From: Streptomyces sp. NBC_01465
GTDB lineage: Bacteria > Actinomycetota > Actinomycetes > Streptomycetales > Streptomycetaceae
Assembly (NCBI RefSeq): GCF_036227325.1
Contig: NZ_CP109467.1
Span: forward strand, 3,162,001-3,226,000
DNA: 64,000 nt
Direction of reading: 5' to 3'
Below, piece by piece: positions 1 through 8,277 of the stretch. A program made the translations under genes and the position numbers. The notes beneath the pieces are model-generated. The model worked only from the letters and a program-made list of their open reading frames with translations. It was not told the origin of the DNA and ran no database searches. How positions within the stretch are numbered: position 1 is the stretch's first letter; each line of letters opens with the position of its first letter.

Positions 1-262
1 CTGTCACAAAGAGCGCGGTGAACTGGTACGAGGCGGACTGCCCCGCCCAGCGGTCCGACCGCCTCGCCTCGTCCAGGGTGAGGCTCTCCCAATCGCCCAG
101 CAGGCTGTACGTGTAGGCATGGGAGGCAATCGCGACGAGATCGGCCACGGCGCACAGCGCCAGCAGCACGGTGACACCGGTCGCGAGCCCCTGGGGTGAC
201 TTGAGCACAGGGACCACCGGTCTGAGCCCGGCCGGCGGTATGAAGGCAGGAGTGTTGGACAT
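1..262 (-). CDS. DUF4328-type membrane protein, C-terminus cut by window edge
   Basis: The first 87 codons of a gene run off the left edge. The ATG is at 262-260. The product begins MSNTPAFIPPAG and continues into a hydrophobic segment at about residues 28-46 (TGVTVLLALCAVADLVAIA). The phrase LKSPQGLATGVTVLLAL closely parallels LKSPVGLSYAVLALLG in the next gene upstream at 348-1049, so the two look like tandem DUF4328 paralogues on the same strand. DUF4328 proteins are actinobacterial multi-pass membrane proteins of unknown function. The family call rests on this similarity and on the hydrophobic pattern. The missing C-terminus cannot be assessed. Confidence 0.6.
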   Translation of the reverse strand, partial: MSNTPAFIPPAGLRPVVPVLKSPQGLATGVTVLLALCAVADLVAIASHAYTYSLLGDWESLTLDEARRSDRWAGQSASYQFTALFVT

Positions 263-347
263 GAAGTACTGGACCCCCCACGGGTACACAAAGATCAAGG
301 CGCGCAGCGTAAGCCGCACCCCGGGCCCCCGTCCACGCGGTTGACGA

Positions 348-1049
348 TCAAGCCGCAGCAGCGATGGGCCCCCACCGCACCAGCACGTCCTGCTTGCACG
401 TCAGCTGGCGCACGAAGCAGCCCGCGGCCACCGCGGCTGCGACATCCGCGACAGTGCCCAGGGCCAGCACCACGTCCTGGACCTTGGTGTCGGGGTAGTA
501 GGCCGTGCACGAAGACAGCAGCCAGCAGGCCCACCAGACATTGACGAGCCGGTACGACGCCGGGAGCGCCGACCCGTCCGGCCGTCTCTGGGTGCTCGCC
601 ACCCAGGTGTCGACGGCGATGCGTCGCGGGTACCAGAGGTTCACGACCGGAACAATCCAGCCCCAGTAGGCCCAGCCACGGCTCTTTCGATGCCCGAAGG
701 GTGCGAAGACCTCGGCGTTCACCCGCACCCGGTGGAACCAGACCATGAAGGTGACCGCGCAGGCGAACCAGACCAAGCCCCCGAACATGATGGCGAGGTC
801 GTGGACGGCCACCGAACCCAGGCGGTACGAGACGAACAGGACGAGGTCGTCCGCGGTCCACACGCCGAGAAGTGCCAGCACGGCGTACGACAGCCCGACC
901 GGCGACTTCAGCCGGGGCGGAGAACCGGGCGGCGCGGTCCACGTGGGCGGGGCTATCCGCACGAGTGGGTCGCTGTCGAGCGCCGCACACTCCTCGCAGA
1001 AGCCGTCCTTGGTGACCGCCGTCTGCATCCCACAACGCGTACACAGCAT
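348..1049 (-). CDS. DUF4328 membrane protein with N-terminal zinc-ribbon-like motif
   Basis: The product is about 233 residues. It starts MLCTRCGMQ and has two CxxC-type pairs in the first 21 residues (CTRC and CEEC), which looks like a small zinc ribbon. Several membrane segments follow, and the central part (VNLWYPRRIAVDTW, then a WW-rich stretch) is typical of DUF4328. No enzymatic residues are recognisable and the function is unknown. I chose the ATG at 1049, about 10 nt after a run of six G on the coding strand. A GTG at 1079 would add ten residues and is the alternative. It lies upstream of its paralogue at 1-262 on the same strand. Confidence 0.75.
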   Translation of the reverse strand: MLCTRCGMQTAVTKDGFCEECAALDSDPLVRIAPPTWTAPPGSPPRLKSPVGLSYAVLALLGVWTADDLVLFVSYRLGSVAVHDLAIMFGGLVWFACAVTFMVWFHRVRVNAEVFAPFGHRKSRGWAYWGWIVPVVNLWYPRRIAVDTWVASTQRRPDGSALPASYRLVNVWWACWLLSSCTAYYPDTKVQDVVLALGTVADVAAAVAAGCFVRQLTCKQDVLVRWGPIAAAA

Positions 1050-1110
1050 GCCGAGCCAACCCCCCACAGGTCCGGCCACCCCTCAGTGGCCGCCAGCGGA
1101 AGATACCGGG

Positions 1111-2832
1111 TCACCCCAGCCGCTTCGCCAGCGCCCCGAACTGTCCCCAATTCAGCGCCGGTTGCCGCGGATCCCAGAGCTTCTGCGCGGTCGCCCGCAG
1201 CGGCATCCGGATCCCCGCGGCGATCTGGTCCTGGGTCTGCGCGTTCGCGAAGTCGCACCAGACCGCGAACCGCCCGCCCAGGATCTGCCCCGAGTACCGC
1301 GCCGGCACCGCACTGGTCCCCCGCAGTACCCGCGGCGTCCACTGCTCGTAGATGCGCTGCCCGGTCGGGTAGCGGAAGTCGTTCGGCTGCCCCAGAACGT
1401 AGTACAGGTACTCGTCGTTGAGGTTCACCACCTGCCGCCCCTCCTTCAGATACTCCAGCGGCGGCCGCGCCCCGTACTCCTTGCCCGTCCAGTACTCGAC
1501 CTCGCGCTTCGGGTCGGGGGCCACCTTCCCGCCCCGGAAGTACCCGTCGTTCCAGGCCTTCAGCGTCTTCCCGTACGGCTTGAGCGTCGCGCCCCGCGCA
1601 TTGAGCCAGTCCGTCGCAAGGTCCTGGATCCTCCCCCCGGCCCCGTACTTCCGGTGCGCGAGGTCGGCCAACTGCGGATACGAGGCCTCCGGATCGTCGG
1701 CCATCAGCGCGCGGTACTCGTCGCCGCCCAGATGCCAGTAGGTCCCGGGAAAGAGCCCCGCGTACTCCCGCAGCAACTCATCGACGATCTGCGCGGCCCG
1801 CGGCTTCGAGATGTCCACGGCCCCGCGCGCGACGACACCCTGAGCATTCCGCAGCTCCAGCTCCGGATGGTTCCGCAGCACCGCGCCCAGGTGTCCGGGC
1901 GAGTCGATCTCCGGAACGACCTCGATGTGAAGCTTCTCCGCGAGCGCCACGATCGACCGCACCTGCGGCTTCGTGAGGTGCTGGCGCGAGACCGCCTCCG
2001 GGTGCGAGTCCGAAGCGATCCGGAACCCCTGGTCGTCGGAGAAGTGCAGCCCCAGCTGGTTGAGCTTGAGGTCGGCCATCTCGCGCAGCCGCGCCTCGAT
2101 CCACGGCGCCGTGAAGTTCTTGCGCGCGATGTCCAGGTTGAGCCCGCGCTGCGGCCGGTCGGGCCGGTCGCGTACGACGCCCTCGGGCACCACCTTGTCC
2201 GCGCTCAGCGACTGCTTGAGCGTACGGGTGCCGTAGAAGACCCCGGCCTCGTCGGGCCCGGTGATCTTCACCTGCCGGTCGCTGGCGGTGAGCGTGTACG
2301 ACTCGGGGGCCGCCCCCTTCGCCGGCGCGAGCGCCAGCTCCACGTCGCCGGGCTGCGCCTGCGCCCCGTACGCGTAAGGAAGCTTCAACTCCTTGGCCAG
2401 GAGCTGCCCTTCGTCCGCGAGCCCCTTGCTGCCGGCCGCGACGAGCACACGGCTGCCCGCGGCCGGCTGCCAGCCGGGACCGCGGGCCGCGTCGTGTTCG
2501 CGTACGGAAGGAATCGTGCGCGGCGCCCGCGAGAGCGGATAGGACCGGGTGGGAGAAGGGGACGGCGAGGGGGACGGGGAGTACGTCGCGGAGGACGGCG
2601 TCCGGTCGTCGTTGCCGGTGGGGCCGTGGCCTCCCCAGGTGTCGTCCTCGGGCCAGACCAGAACGGCGGCCGTCACCGCCGCACCGGCGACCAGCACCAC
2701 CGCCGCGGTCAGAGCACCGTACTGTGCCTTCCCGGGGGACGACCCCCGGACCCCCAGCAGACGAAACAGGCCGGTGCGGCGATCCGGGCCGCCTTCGCGG
2801 GCGGAACTTCTGCGAACCTGCCTCATCGGCAT
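1111..2832 (-). CDS. GH20 beta-N-acetylhexosaminidase, membrane anchored
   Basis: This 573-residue protein would release terminal beta-linked N-acetylglucosamine or N-acetylgalactosamine from chitin fragments or glycans outside the cell. One transmembrane segment lies at about residues 38-58. A Ser/Pro-rich linker (repeated SP) follows, then a GH20b N-terminal domain and the catalytic barrel. The barrel carries the family signature HLGGDE, with Asp371-Glu372 as the substrate-assisted catalytic pair. It also has LGLHFSDDQGFRI and EVVPEIDSPGH. The start at 2832 is preceded by GGGAGG 4 nt away, and ATG at 2826 is an alternative. There is no lipobox, so the helix probably acts as a signal anchor. 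The first 45 codons contain one copy of a dispersed GC-rich hairpin repeat (2720-2757). Confidence 0.9.
   Translation of the reverse strand: MPMRQVRRSSAREGGPDRRTGLFRLLGVRGSSPGKAQYGALTAAVVLVAGAAVTAAVLVWPEDDTWGGHGPTGNDDRTPSSATYSPSPSPSPSPTRSYPLSRAPRTIPSVREHDAARGPGWQPAAGSRVLVAAGSKGLADEGQLLAKELKLPYAYGAQAQPGDVELALAPAKGAAPESYTLTASDRQVKITGPDEAGVFYGTRTLKQSLSADKVVPEGVVRDRPDRPQRGLNLDIARKNFTAPWIEARLREMADLKLNQLGLHFSDDQGFRIASDSHPEAVSRQHLTKPQVRSIVALAEKLHIEVVPEIDSPGHLGAVLRNHPELELRNAQGVVARGAVDISKPRAAQIVDELLREYAGLFPGTYWHLGGDEYRALMADDPEASYPQLADLAHRKYGAGGRIQDLATDWLNARGATLKPYGKTLKAWNDGYFRGGKVAPDPKREVEYWTGKEYGARPPLEYLKEGRQVVNLNDEYLYYVLGQPNDFRYPTGQRIYEQWTPRVLRGTSAVPARYSGQILGGRFAVWCDFANAQTQDQIAAGIRMPLRATAQKLWDPRQPALNWGQFGALAKRLG
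2720..2757. repeat. Dispersed GC-rich hairpin repeat, copy 1
   Basis: About 38 bases contain the perfect hairpin CCGGGGG-ACGA-CCCCCGG (2732-2749) followed by ACCCCC. The same block recurs at 23959-23996 with only a few mismatches, including the outer TACTG. This copy lies inside the N-terminal coding region of the hexosaminidase, on the strand opposite to the gene. Confidence 0.6.
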
Positions 2833-3013
2833 GAAACCTCCCATTCACGGTGAAGATAGGACGAAAGAGCGGCAAAAACGTCCATCACGTGCGCCGAAAC
2901 TCTCCCTTCCGGGTGAAATTCGCGCATCCGTCGGACGCTTCCCGCCACGCATCGATAGCGTTGCGCCACACCCGCCACTTCCCACTCTGCGCCCACTCTG
3001 CCGTCATCCTGTC

Positions 3014-3619
3014 GTGTCCGAGGAGTCCACGCTGTCCAGCGAGTCCCCCGCAGGCCCCACGGTGCGGCCGTCGACACTTCACCACACCCATGCGGCCGTT
3101 CCGGCACAGCGTCACCCCTCACCGGGTCTGGAGCACTTCAACTCCGTACCCGAGGGCTCCGCCGAAGCCGCCCTGCTCGCCTGCTGCGGCAGCCGGGTCT
3201 GGGCCCGGCGTGTCGCCGCACACCGCCCCTACCCCGATCTCGACGCCCTGCTCGCCGCGGCCGACGAGGCAAGTTACGACCTCTCCCCCGCCGAGCTCGC
3301 CGAGGCCCTGGCCGACGAATCGTCCCCCGGCCTCCACCCCGACGCGCCCGCCGCCGCCCACACCGCGCTGCGGGCCGCCCATGCCGCGTACGAGAGCCGC
3401 TTCGGCCACGCCTTCGTGATCTGCCTCGACCACGTCCGCCCCGCCGAGCACCTCGACCACTTCCTCGCCGGCATCCGCTCACGCCTCGCGCACGAACCCG
3501 ACGAGGAGCGCGCGGCCGCCGCCGACGAGCTGCGCCGCCTCGCCCGGGGGCGAATCGCCCATCTTGTGTCGGACGCCGGACATGTGGGCCATACAGATAG
3601 CCCATCCGTGCCTGTTTGA
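3014..3619 (+). CDS. OHCU decarboxylase-like protein (URAD family), divergent
   Basis: Family members decarboxylate 2-oxo-4-hydroxy-4-carboxy-5-ureidoimidazoline to (S)-allantoin in uric acid breakdown. This 201-residue product has the family start (HFNSVPEGSAEAALLACCGS) and the core FGHAFVICLD, then RLAHEPDEERAAAADELRRLARGRIAHLV near the C-terminus in shorter blocks. The usual HPRIG block carrying the catalytic histidine is missing; the aligned part reads LADESSPGLHPDAP. It may therefore have lost or changed activity. The GTG start at 3014 is uncertain because no clear ribosome site precedes it, and the first 40 residues look unstructured. No other uricolytic gene is visible. It ends 134 nt before sdhC. 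Confidence 0.65.
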   Translation: MSEESTLSSESPAGPTVRPSTLHHTHAAVPAQRHPSPGLEHFNSVPEGSAEAALLACCGSRVWARRVAAHRPYPDLDALLAAADEASYDLSPAELAEALADESSPGLHPDAPAAAHTALRAAHAAYESRFGHAFVICLDHVRPAEHLDHFLAGIRSRLAHEPDEERAAAADELRRLARGRIAHLVSDAGHVGHTDSPSVPV

Positions 3620-3753
3620 TCACACCGGAGGACCCCGGGCGAAGGAACCGACAAAGCGTCGCTACGATGGCCGGGGCCGGTGGACCGTACCCGGCCGGGC
3701 CAGACCGACATCCCGCCGGCAGGCTCCAATCCCCGCTCCCGGAGGGTTCTTCC

Positions 3754-4134
3754 GTGCCGGCTGGAACGCTGTACCGCGGCCGGGAAGGAATGTGGTCCTG
3801 GGTGGCTCATCGAGTCACCGGCGTCCTCATCTTCTTCTTCCTGTTCGTACACGTCCTGGACACCGCTCTCGTGCGTGTCTCCCCCGAGGACTACGACAAG
3901 GTCGTGGCCACGTACAAGACGCCCATCGTGGCGCTCCTTGAGTACGGCCTCGTCGCCGCAATTCTTTTCCACGCGCTCAACGGCCTGCGCATCATCGCCG
4001 TGGACTTCTGGTCCAAGGGCCCGCGCTACCAGAAGCAGATGCTCTGGTCCGTCGTGGGCATCTGGGTCGTGCTGATGGTCGGGGCGCTCTACCCCGTGCT
4101 CGGCCACGCCGTACGCGAACTGTTCGGGAGCTGA
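3754..4134 (+). CDS. sdhC: Succinate dehydrogenase cytochrome b556 subunit
   Basis: SdhC anchors the SdhAB catalytic dimer in the membrane and shares haem and quinone binding with SdhD. The 126-residue product shows the HRVTG motif near the first helix and FHALNGLR around the haem-ligand histidine, with three membrane segments. The GTG start is preceded by GGAGGG with 7 nt spacing, which rules out in-frame upstream starts. It is first in sdhCDAB and sdhD follows after 8 nt. A TACGAT -10-like box lies at 3663-3668 but I see no convincing -35. An inverted repeat TGGGC/GCCCA sits just upstream, near 3586-3604. Confidence 0.95.
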   Translation: MPAGTLYRGREGMWSWVAHRVTGVLIFFFLFVHVLDTALVRVSPEDYDKVVATYKTPIVALLEYGLVAAILFHALNGLRIIAVDFWSKGPRYQKQMLWSVVGIWVVLMVGALYPVLGHAVRELFGS

Positions 4135-4142
4135 GGAACGAG

Positions 4143-4619
4143 ATGTCGACTGACACTTCCGCGGCCATCGGTCCGGTCGAGGGCGGTTCGCTCTACGACG
4201 CCGAGAACCCCGCGCCCCTCATCGAGGCCCCCCGCGCGCGCACCAAGAAGACCCCGAAGTCCACCCGTGGCAACTTCGAGATGTACGCATGGCTCTTCAT
4301 GCGTCTGTCGGGCGTCGTCCTGGTCGTCCTGGTCCTGGGCCACCTGCTGATCCAGCTGGTCCTCGACGGCGGCGTGAGCAAGATCGGCTTCGCCTTCGTG
4401 GCCGGCCGCTGGGCCTCGCCGTTCTGGCAGGTCTGGGACCTGCTGATGCTGTGGCTCGCCATGCTCCACGGCGCCAACGGCCTCCGCACGGTCATCAACG
4501 ACTACGCGGAGCGCGCCAACACGCGCCTGTGGCTCAAGGGCCTGCTGTACACCGCCACGGTGTTCACCATCCTTCTCGGCACGCTGGTGATCTTCACCTT
4601 CGACCCGAACATCCGCTAG
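4143..4619 (+). CDS. sdhD: Succinate dehydrogenase hydrophobic membrane anchor subunit
   Basis: SdhD is the second membrane subunit of complex II. The 158-residue product has a soluble N-terminus of about 45 residues and then three hydrophobic segments. The diagnostic LHGANGLRTVINDY contains the haem-region histidine and the Asp-Tyr pair of the ubiquinone/menaquinone site. GAGG precedes the ATG by 5 nt. It sits between sdhC and sdhA with short gaps, as expected for a single transcript. Confidence 0.95.
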   Translation: MSTDTSAAIGPVEGGSLYDAENPAPLIEAPRARTKKTPKSTRGNFEMYAWLFMRLSGVVLVVLVLGHLLIQLVLDGGVSKIGFAFVAGRWASPFWQVWDLLMLWLAMLHGANGLRTVINDYAERANTRLWLKGLLYTATVFTILLGTLVIFTFDPNIR

Positions 4620-4639
4620 AGCCCGGGGCAAAGAGACTT

Positions 4640-6394
4640 ATGAAGATCCACAAGTACGACACCGTCATCGTCGGCGCCGGCGGCGCCGGCATGCGCGCGG
4701 CCATCGAGTCGACCAAGCGCAGCCGTACCGCCGTGCTGACGAAGCTCTACCCGACCCGCTCCCACACCGGCGCGGCGCAGGGCGGCATGGCCGCCGCCCT
4801 CGCCAACGTCGAGGAGGACAACTGGGAGTGGCACACCTTCGACACGATCAAGGGCGGCGACTACCTGGTCGACCAGGACGCCGCCGAGATCCTGGCGAAG
4901 GAGGCCATCGACGCGGTCCTCGACCTCGAGAAGATGGGCCTGCCGTTCAACCGCACGCCCGCCGGCGAGATCGACCAGCGCCGCTTCGGCGGTCACAGCC
5001 GTAACCACGGCGAGGCCCCGGTCCGCCGTGCGTGCTACGCCGCGGACCGCACCGGCCACATGATCCTCCAGACCCTCTACCAGAACTGCGTCAAGGAGGG
5101 TGTGGAGTTCTTCAACGAGTTCTACGTCCTCGACCAGCTGCTGGTGGAGGAGGACGGCGTCAAGAAGTCCGCAGGCGTGGTCGCCTACGAACTGGCGACC
5201 GGCGAGATCCACGTCTTCCAGTCGAAGTCGGTCATCTACGCCTCGGGCGGCACCGGCAAGTTCTTCAAGGTGACGTCGAACGCGCACACCCTGACGGGCG
5301 ACGGCCAGGCCGCGTGCTACCGCCGCGGACTGCCCCTGGAGGACATGGAGTTCTTCCAGTTCCACCCGACGGGCATCTGGCGCATGGGCATCCTGCTGAC
5401 GGAGGGCGCCCGCGGTGAGGGCGGCATCCTCCGCAACAAGGACGGCGAGCGCTTCATGGAGAAGTACGCGCCGGTCATGAAGGACCTCGCGTCCCGTGAC
5501 GTCGTGTCCCGCTCCATCTACACGGAGATCCGTGAGGGCCGCGGCTGCGGTCCCGAGGGCGACCACGTCTACCTCGACCTCACGCACCTCCCGCCGGAGC
5601 AGCTGGACGCCAAGCTCCCGGACATCACGGAGTTCGCGCGTACGTACCTCGGCATCGAGCCCTACACGGACCCGATCCCGATCCAGCCGACCGCGCACTA
5701 CGCCATGGGCGGCATCCCGACGAACGTCCAGGGCGAGGTCCTCTCGGACAACACCACGGTCGTCCCCGGCCTGTACGCCGCCGGCGAGGTCGCCTGCGTG
5801 TCGGTCCACGGCGCCAACCGCCTGGGCACCAACTCGCTCCTGGACATCAACGTCTTCGGCCGCCGCTCGGGCATCGCCGCAGCCGAGTACTCGGCGAAGA
5901 CCGAGTACGTCGAGCTGCCGGAGAACCCGGCCGCGCTCGTCGAGGCCCAGATCGAGCGTCTCCGTAACTCCACGGGCACGGAGCGGGTCGCCGCACTGCG
6001 CCTGGAGCTGCAGGAGTGCATGGACGCCAACGTGATGGTGTTCCGTACCGAGCAGACGATCAAGACGGCCGTGGAGAAGATCGCCGAACTGCGCGAGCGC
6101 TACCTCAACGTCTCGATCCAGGACAAGGGCAAGCGCTTCAACACCGACCTCCTCGAGGCCGTCGAGCTGGGCAACCTGCTCGACCTCGCCGAGGTCATGG
6201 CGACCTCCGCCCTGGCGCGCAAGGAGTCCCGCGGCGGTCACTACCGCGAGGACTACCCGAACCGCGACGACGTCAACTTCATGCGCCACACCATGGCGTA
6301 CCGCGAGGTGGCGGACGACGGCACGGAGTCGATCCGGCTCGACTACAAGCCGGTCGTCCAGACCCGCTACCAGCCGATGGAGCGTAAGTACTGA
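4640..6394 (+). CDS. sdhA: Succinate dehydrogenase flavoprotein subunit
   Basis: SdhA oxidises succinate to fumarate and passes electrons to covalently bound FAD. The 584-residue product has the dinucleotide fold VGAGGAGMRA and SHTGAAQGG, where His42 is the expected FAD-linked histidine. It also has HYAMGGIPTN and NRLGTNSLLDINVFGRR, which carry substrate and FAD contacts. The C-terminal helical domain includes RKESRGGHYREDYP. Length is normal for the family. The stop overlaps the sdhB start by one base (TGATG), which suggests translational coupling. Confidence 0.97.
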   Translation: MKIHKYDTVIVGAGGAGMRAAIESTKRSRTAVLTKLYPTRSHTGAAQGGMAAALANVEEDNWEWHTFDTIKGGDYLVDQDAAEILAKEAIDAVLDLEKMGLPFNRTPAGEIDQRRFGGHSRNHGEAPVRRACYAADRTGHMILQTLYQNCVKEGVEFFNEFYVLDQLLVEEDGVKKSAGVVAYELATGEIHVFQSKSVIYASGGTGKFFKVTSNAHTLTGDGQAACYRRGLPLEDMEFFQFHPTGIWRMGILLTEGARGEGGILRNKDGERFMEKYAPVMKDLASRDVVSRSIYTEIREGRGCGPEGDHVYLDLTHLPPEQLDAKLPDITEFARTYLGIEPYTDPIPIQPTAHYAMGGIPTNVQGEVLSDNTTVVPGLYAAGEVACVSVHGANRLGTNSLLDINVFGRRSGIAAAEYSAKTEYVELPENPAALVEAQIERLRNSTGTERVAALRLELQECMDANVMVFRTEQTIKTAVEKIAELRERYLNVSIQDKGKRFNTDLLEAVELGNLLDLAEVMATSALARKESRGGHYREDYPNRDDVNFMRHTMAYREVADDGTESIRLDYKPVVQTRYQPMERKY

Positions 6395-7170
6395 TGGCTA
6401 CCCCGACGATGGACAAGGCCGAAGCGGCAGGCGCTGCCGAGCCCGGCTTCGCCGACACCCCGTACATCACGGCCACCTTCCGGATCCGCCGGTTCAACCC
6501 GGAGGTCTCCGACCAGTCCGAGTGGCAGGACTTCGAGGTCCTCATCGACCCGAAGGAGCGTGTGCTCGACGCTCTCCACAAGATCAAGTGGGAGATCGAC
6601 GGCACGCTGACCTTCCGCCGCTCGTGCGCCCACGGCGTCTGCGGCTCGGACGCGATGCGGATCAACGGCAAGAACCGCCTGGCGTGCAAGACGCTGATCA
6701 AGGACATCAACCCGGACAAGCCGATCACGATCGAGGCCATCAAGGGCCTCACGGTCCTCAAGGACCTCGTGGTCGACATGGACCCGTTCTTCCAGGCGTA
6801 CCGCGACGTGATGCCCTTCCTCATCACCAAGGGCAACGAGCCGACGCGCGAGCGTCTGCAGTCGGCGGAGGACCGCGAGCGGTTCGACGACACGACGAAG
6901 TGCATCCTGTGCGCGGCGTGCACGTCGTCGTGCCCGGTGTTCTGGAACGACGGCCAGTACTTCGGCCCGGCGGCGATCGTCAACGCGCACCGCTTCATCT
7001 TCGACTCGCGTGACGAGGGCGGCGAGCAGCGCCTCGAGATCCTCAACGACAAGGACGGCGTGTGGCGTTGCCGCACGACGTTCAACTGCACGGACGCCTG
7101 CCCGCGTGGCATCGAGGTCACTAAGGCGATCCAGGAAGTGAAGCGCGCACTGATCACACGTCGCTTCTGA
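6394..7170 (+). CDS. sdhB: Succinate dehydrogenase iron-sulfur subunit
   Basis: SdhB carries electrons from FAD to quinone through three iron-sulfur clusters. The 258-residue product has the [2Fe-2S] site SCAHGVCGSD...LAC (Cys78, Cys83, Cys98). The third ligand position is Asp, as in E. coli SdhB. CILCAACTSSCP and CTDACPRGIEV supply the [4Fe-4S] and [3Fe-4S] ligands. It is the last gene of sdhCDAB and is followed by a 16-bp hairpin. Confidence 0.97.
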   Translation: MATPTMDKAEAAGAAEPGFADTPYITATFRIRRFNPEVSDQSEWQDFEVLIDPKERVLDALHKIKWEIDGTLTFRRSCAHGVCGSDAMRINGKNRLACKTLIKDINPDKPITIEAIKGLTVLKDLVVDMDPFFQAYRDVMPFLITKGNEPTRERLQSAEDRERFDDTTKCILCAACTSSCPVFWNDGQYFGPAAIVNAHRFIFDSRDEGGEQRLEILNDKDGVWRCRTTFNCTDACPRGIEVTKAIQEVKRALITRRF

Positions 7171-7194
7171 TTCCGTAGAACGCCTGCCTGTCAC

Positions 7195-7230
7195 AGGGCC
7201 CTGCTCCCGCACCAGCGGGAGCAGGGCCCT
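7195..7230 (+). terminator. Strong hairpin after sdhB
   Basis: A perfect 16-bp stem (agggccctgctcccgc with its complement) closes on an ACCA loop 25 nt after the sdhB stop. There is no T run, as is common for Streptomyces terminators. Confidence 0.85.
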
Positions 7231-7318
7231 CAGCAGTTCTGGCTCGTTTTCGCAGGTCCGTAGGGCACATTCCTCAGGCACACTCCGAACCGGACACTGT
7301 GCTTCTCCGGGGGGAATC

Positions 7319-7915
7319 ATGGCCACGTTGCGGGCACCCGTGCCTCTGGGATACGGCAATTCGGCAACCGAGGTCCAGTCCATCGCGGCGCCGCTTCTCG
7401 CGGCTGCGGCCCTGTCTCTGGCGGGGGTCGTCGCCGCCGCGAGCGGCCCGTTCTTCCGTTGGCCCGGCGCGACGCTTCTCCTTCTCGTCGGCACCGCTCT
7501 GCTCCTCGTGGCGAGCATCCAGCTACGCGCCTACGCCCGCCAGTACCTGTACTCACGCCAGGACATCCACGACTGGTACCCGGAAACGGTCGGACCGCAG
7601 ACGGAGGATTACTTCAGCAAGCTGTACGAGTTCCAGGGCGAGGACTACAACACGTGGGTCCGCTTCACCGACCGGGCCGTCCGGTGTTTCAACGCCGGGA
7701 CGATTCTGCTGGGTTGTGGCGTCGCCGCCGTCCTCGTACCGCCGCCCGGCAGCTCCGATGACTGGTGGCGATGGTCGGCCATGGGACTGGTTCTGGCCTG
7801 CACCCTCGTCGACGTGTTCTGGACTCTGTCCATCCAGCCTGAGAACGGGCGACTGCGCATCGACCGCAAGAAGGAACTCAACGAAATCCTGTCCAAACCG
7901 AGGGGGATCTCATGA
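7319..7915 (+). CDS. Hypothetical membrane protein
   Basis: The 198-residue product has two hydrophobic segments near the N-terminus (about residues 23-42 and 50-68). A soluble stretch with aromatic and charged residues follows (YLYSRQDIHDWYPETVG), then two more membrane segments near 128-165, and a basic C-terminus (DRKKELNEIL). This resembles many small actinobacterial proteins with paired N- and C-terminal hairpins, but I do not recognise the family. The ATG follows GGGGGGAATC, a clear ribosome site. Its last four bases overlap the next start (ATGA), so both genes are probably co-translated. Confidence 0.65.
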   Translation: MATLRAPVPLGYGNSATEVQSIAAPLLAAAALSLAGVVAAASGPFFRWPGATLLLLVGTALLLVASIQLRAYARQYLYSRQDIHDWYPETVGPQTEDYFSKLYEFQGEDYNTWVRFTDRAVRCFNAGTILLGCGVAAVLVPPPGSSDDWWRWSAMGLVLACTLVDVFWTLSIQPENGRLRIDRKKELNEILSKPRGIS

Positions 7916-8229
7916 CAACGGCTGACTGGACTCTTCCGGGGCACGCACGGGTCGGCCTGCCTAAAGGCCAGGTCGAGTGCTGGTCGGCATTGTGCGAAGG
8001 GGTCGTGGGCCCGCCCCGGGACGGTGACACGATCAGCGCCTGGGAGGTCGCTCTGGACGGAAGGGCACCTGCGCTGAAGGTCTACCTCGACCGCTTCAAC
8101 ATGCCACCCGTGCACACGCCGGACTGTGAGTTCCAGGATCTTCCGCCCTCCGTTCACTTGCACTGCACGAGCCCTGAGGCACTCAAGTCCGAGCGCCAAC
8201 GGCTGGACGAAGCCCGTTACGGGTCATAG
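7912..8229 (+). CDS. Hypothetical protein
   Basis: This 105-residue soluble protein has no recognised domain. It contains two cysteines in the ECWSALCEG segment and CEFQDLPPSVHLHC near the C-terminus. Its start overlaps the stop of the membrane protein at 7319-7915 by 4 nt, so the pair probably act together. The predicted content is mixed alpha/beta with no signal peptide. Confidence 0.6.
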   Translation: MTTADWTLPGHARVGLPKGQVECWSALCEGVVGPPRDGDTISAWEVALDGRAPALKVYLDRFNMPPVHTPDCEFQDLPPSVHLHCTSPEALKSERQRLDEARYGS

Positions 8230-8277
8230 CCGCCCTGCGCCGTAAGCCCCGTACACCTGCCCGACTACGATGACGCC

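Noticed and set aside
2833..2844. Earlier in-frame start for the hexosaminidase
   Set aside because: It would overlap the GGGAGG ribosome site used by the ATG at 2832.
745..2853. Very long open frame antisense to the hexosaminidase gene
   Set aside because: It is an Arg/Pro-rich mirror of a gene with clear GH20 motifs. Long antisense frames are common in this GC-rich DNA.
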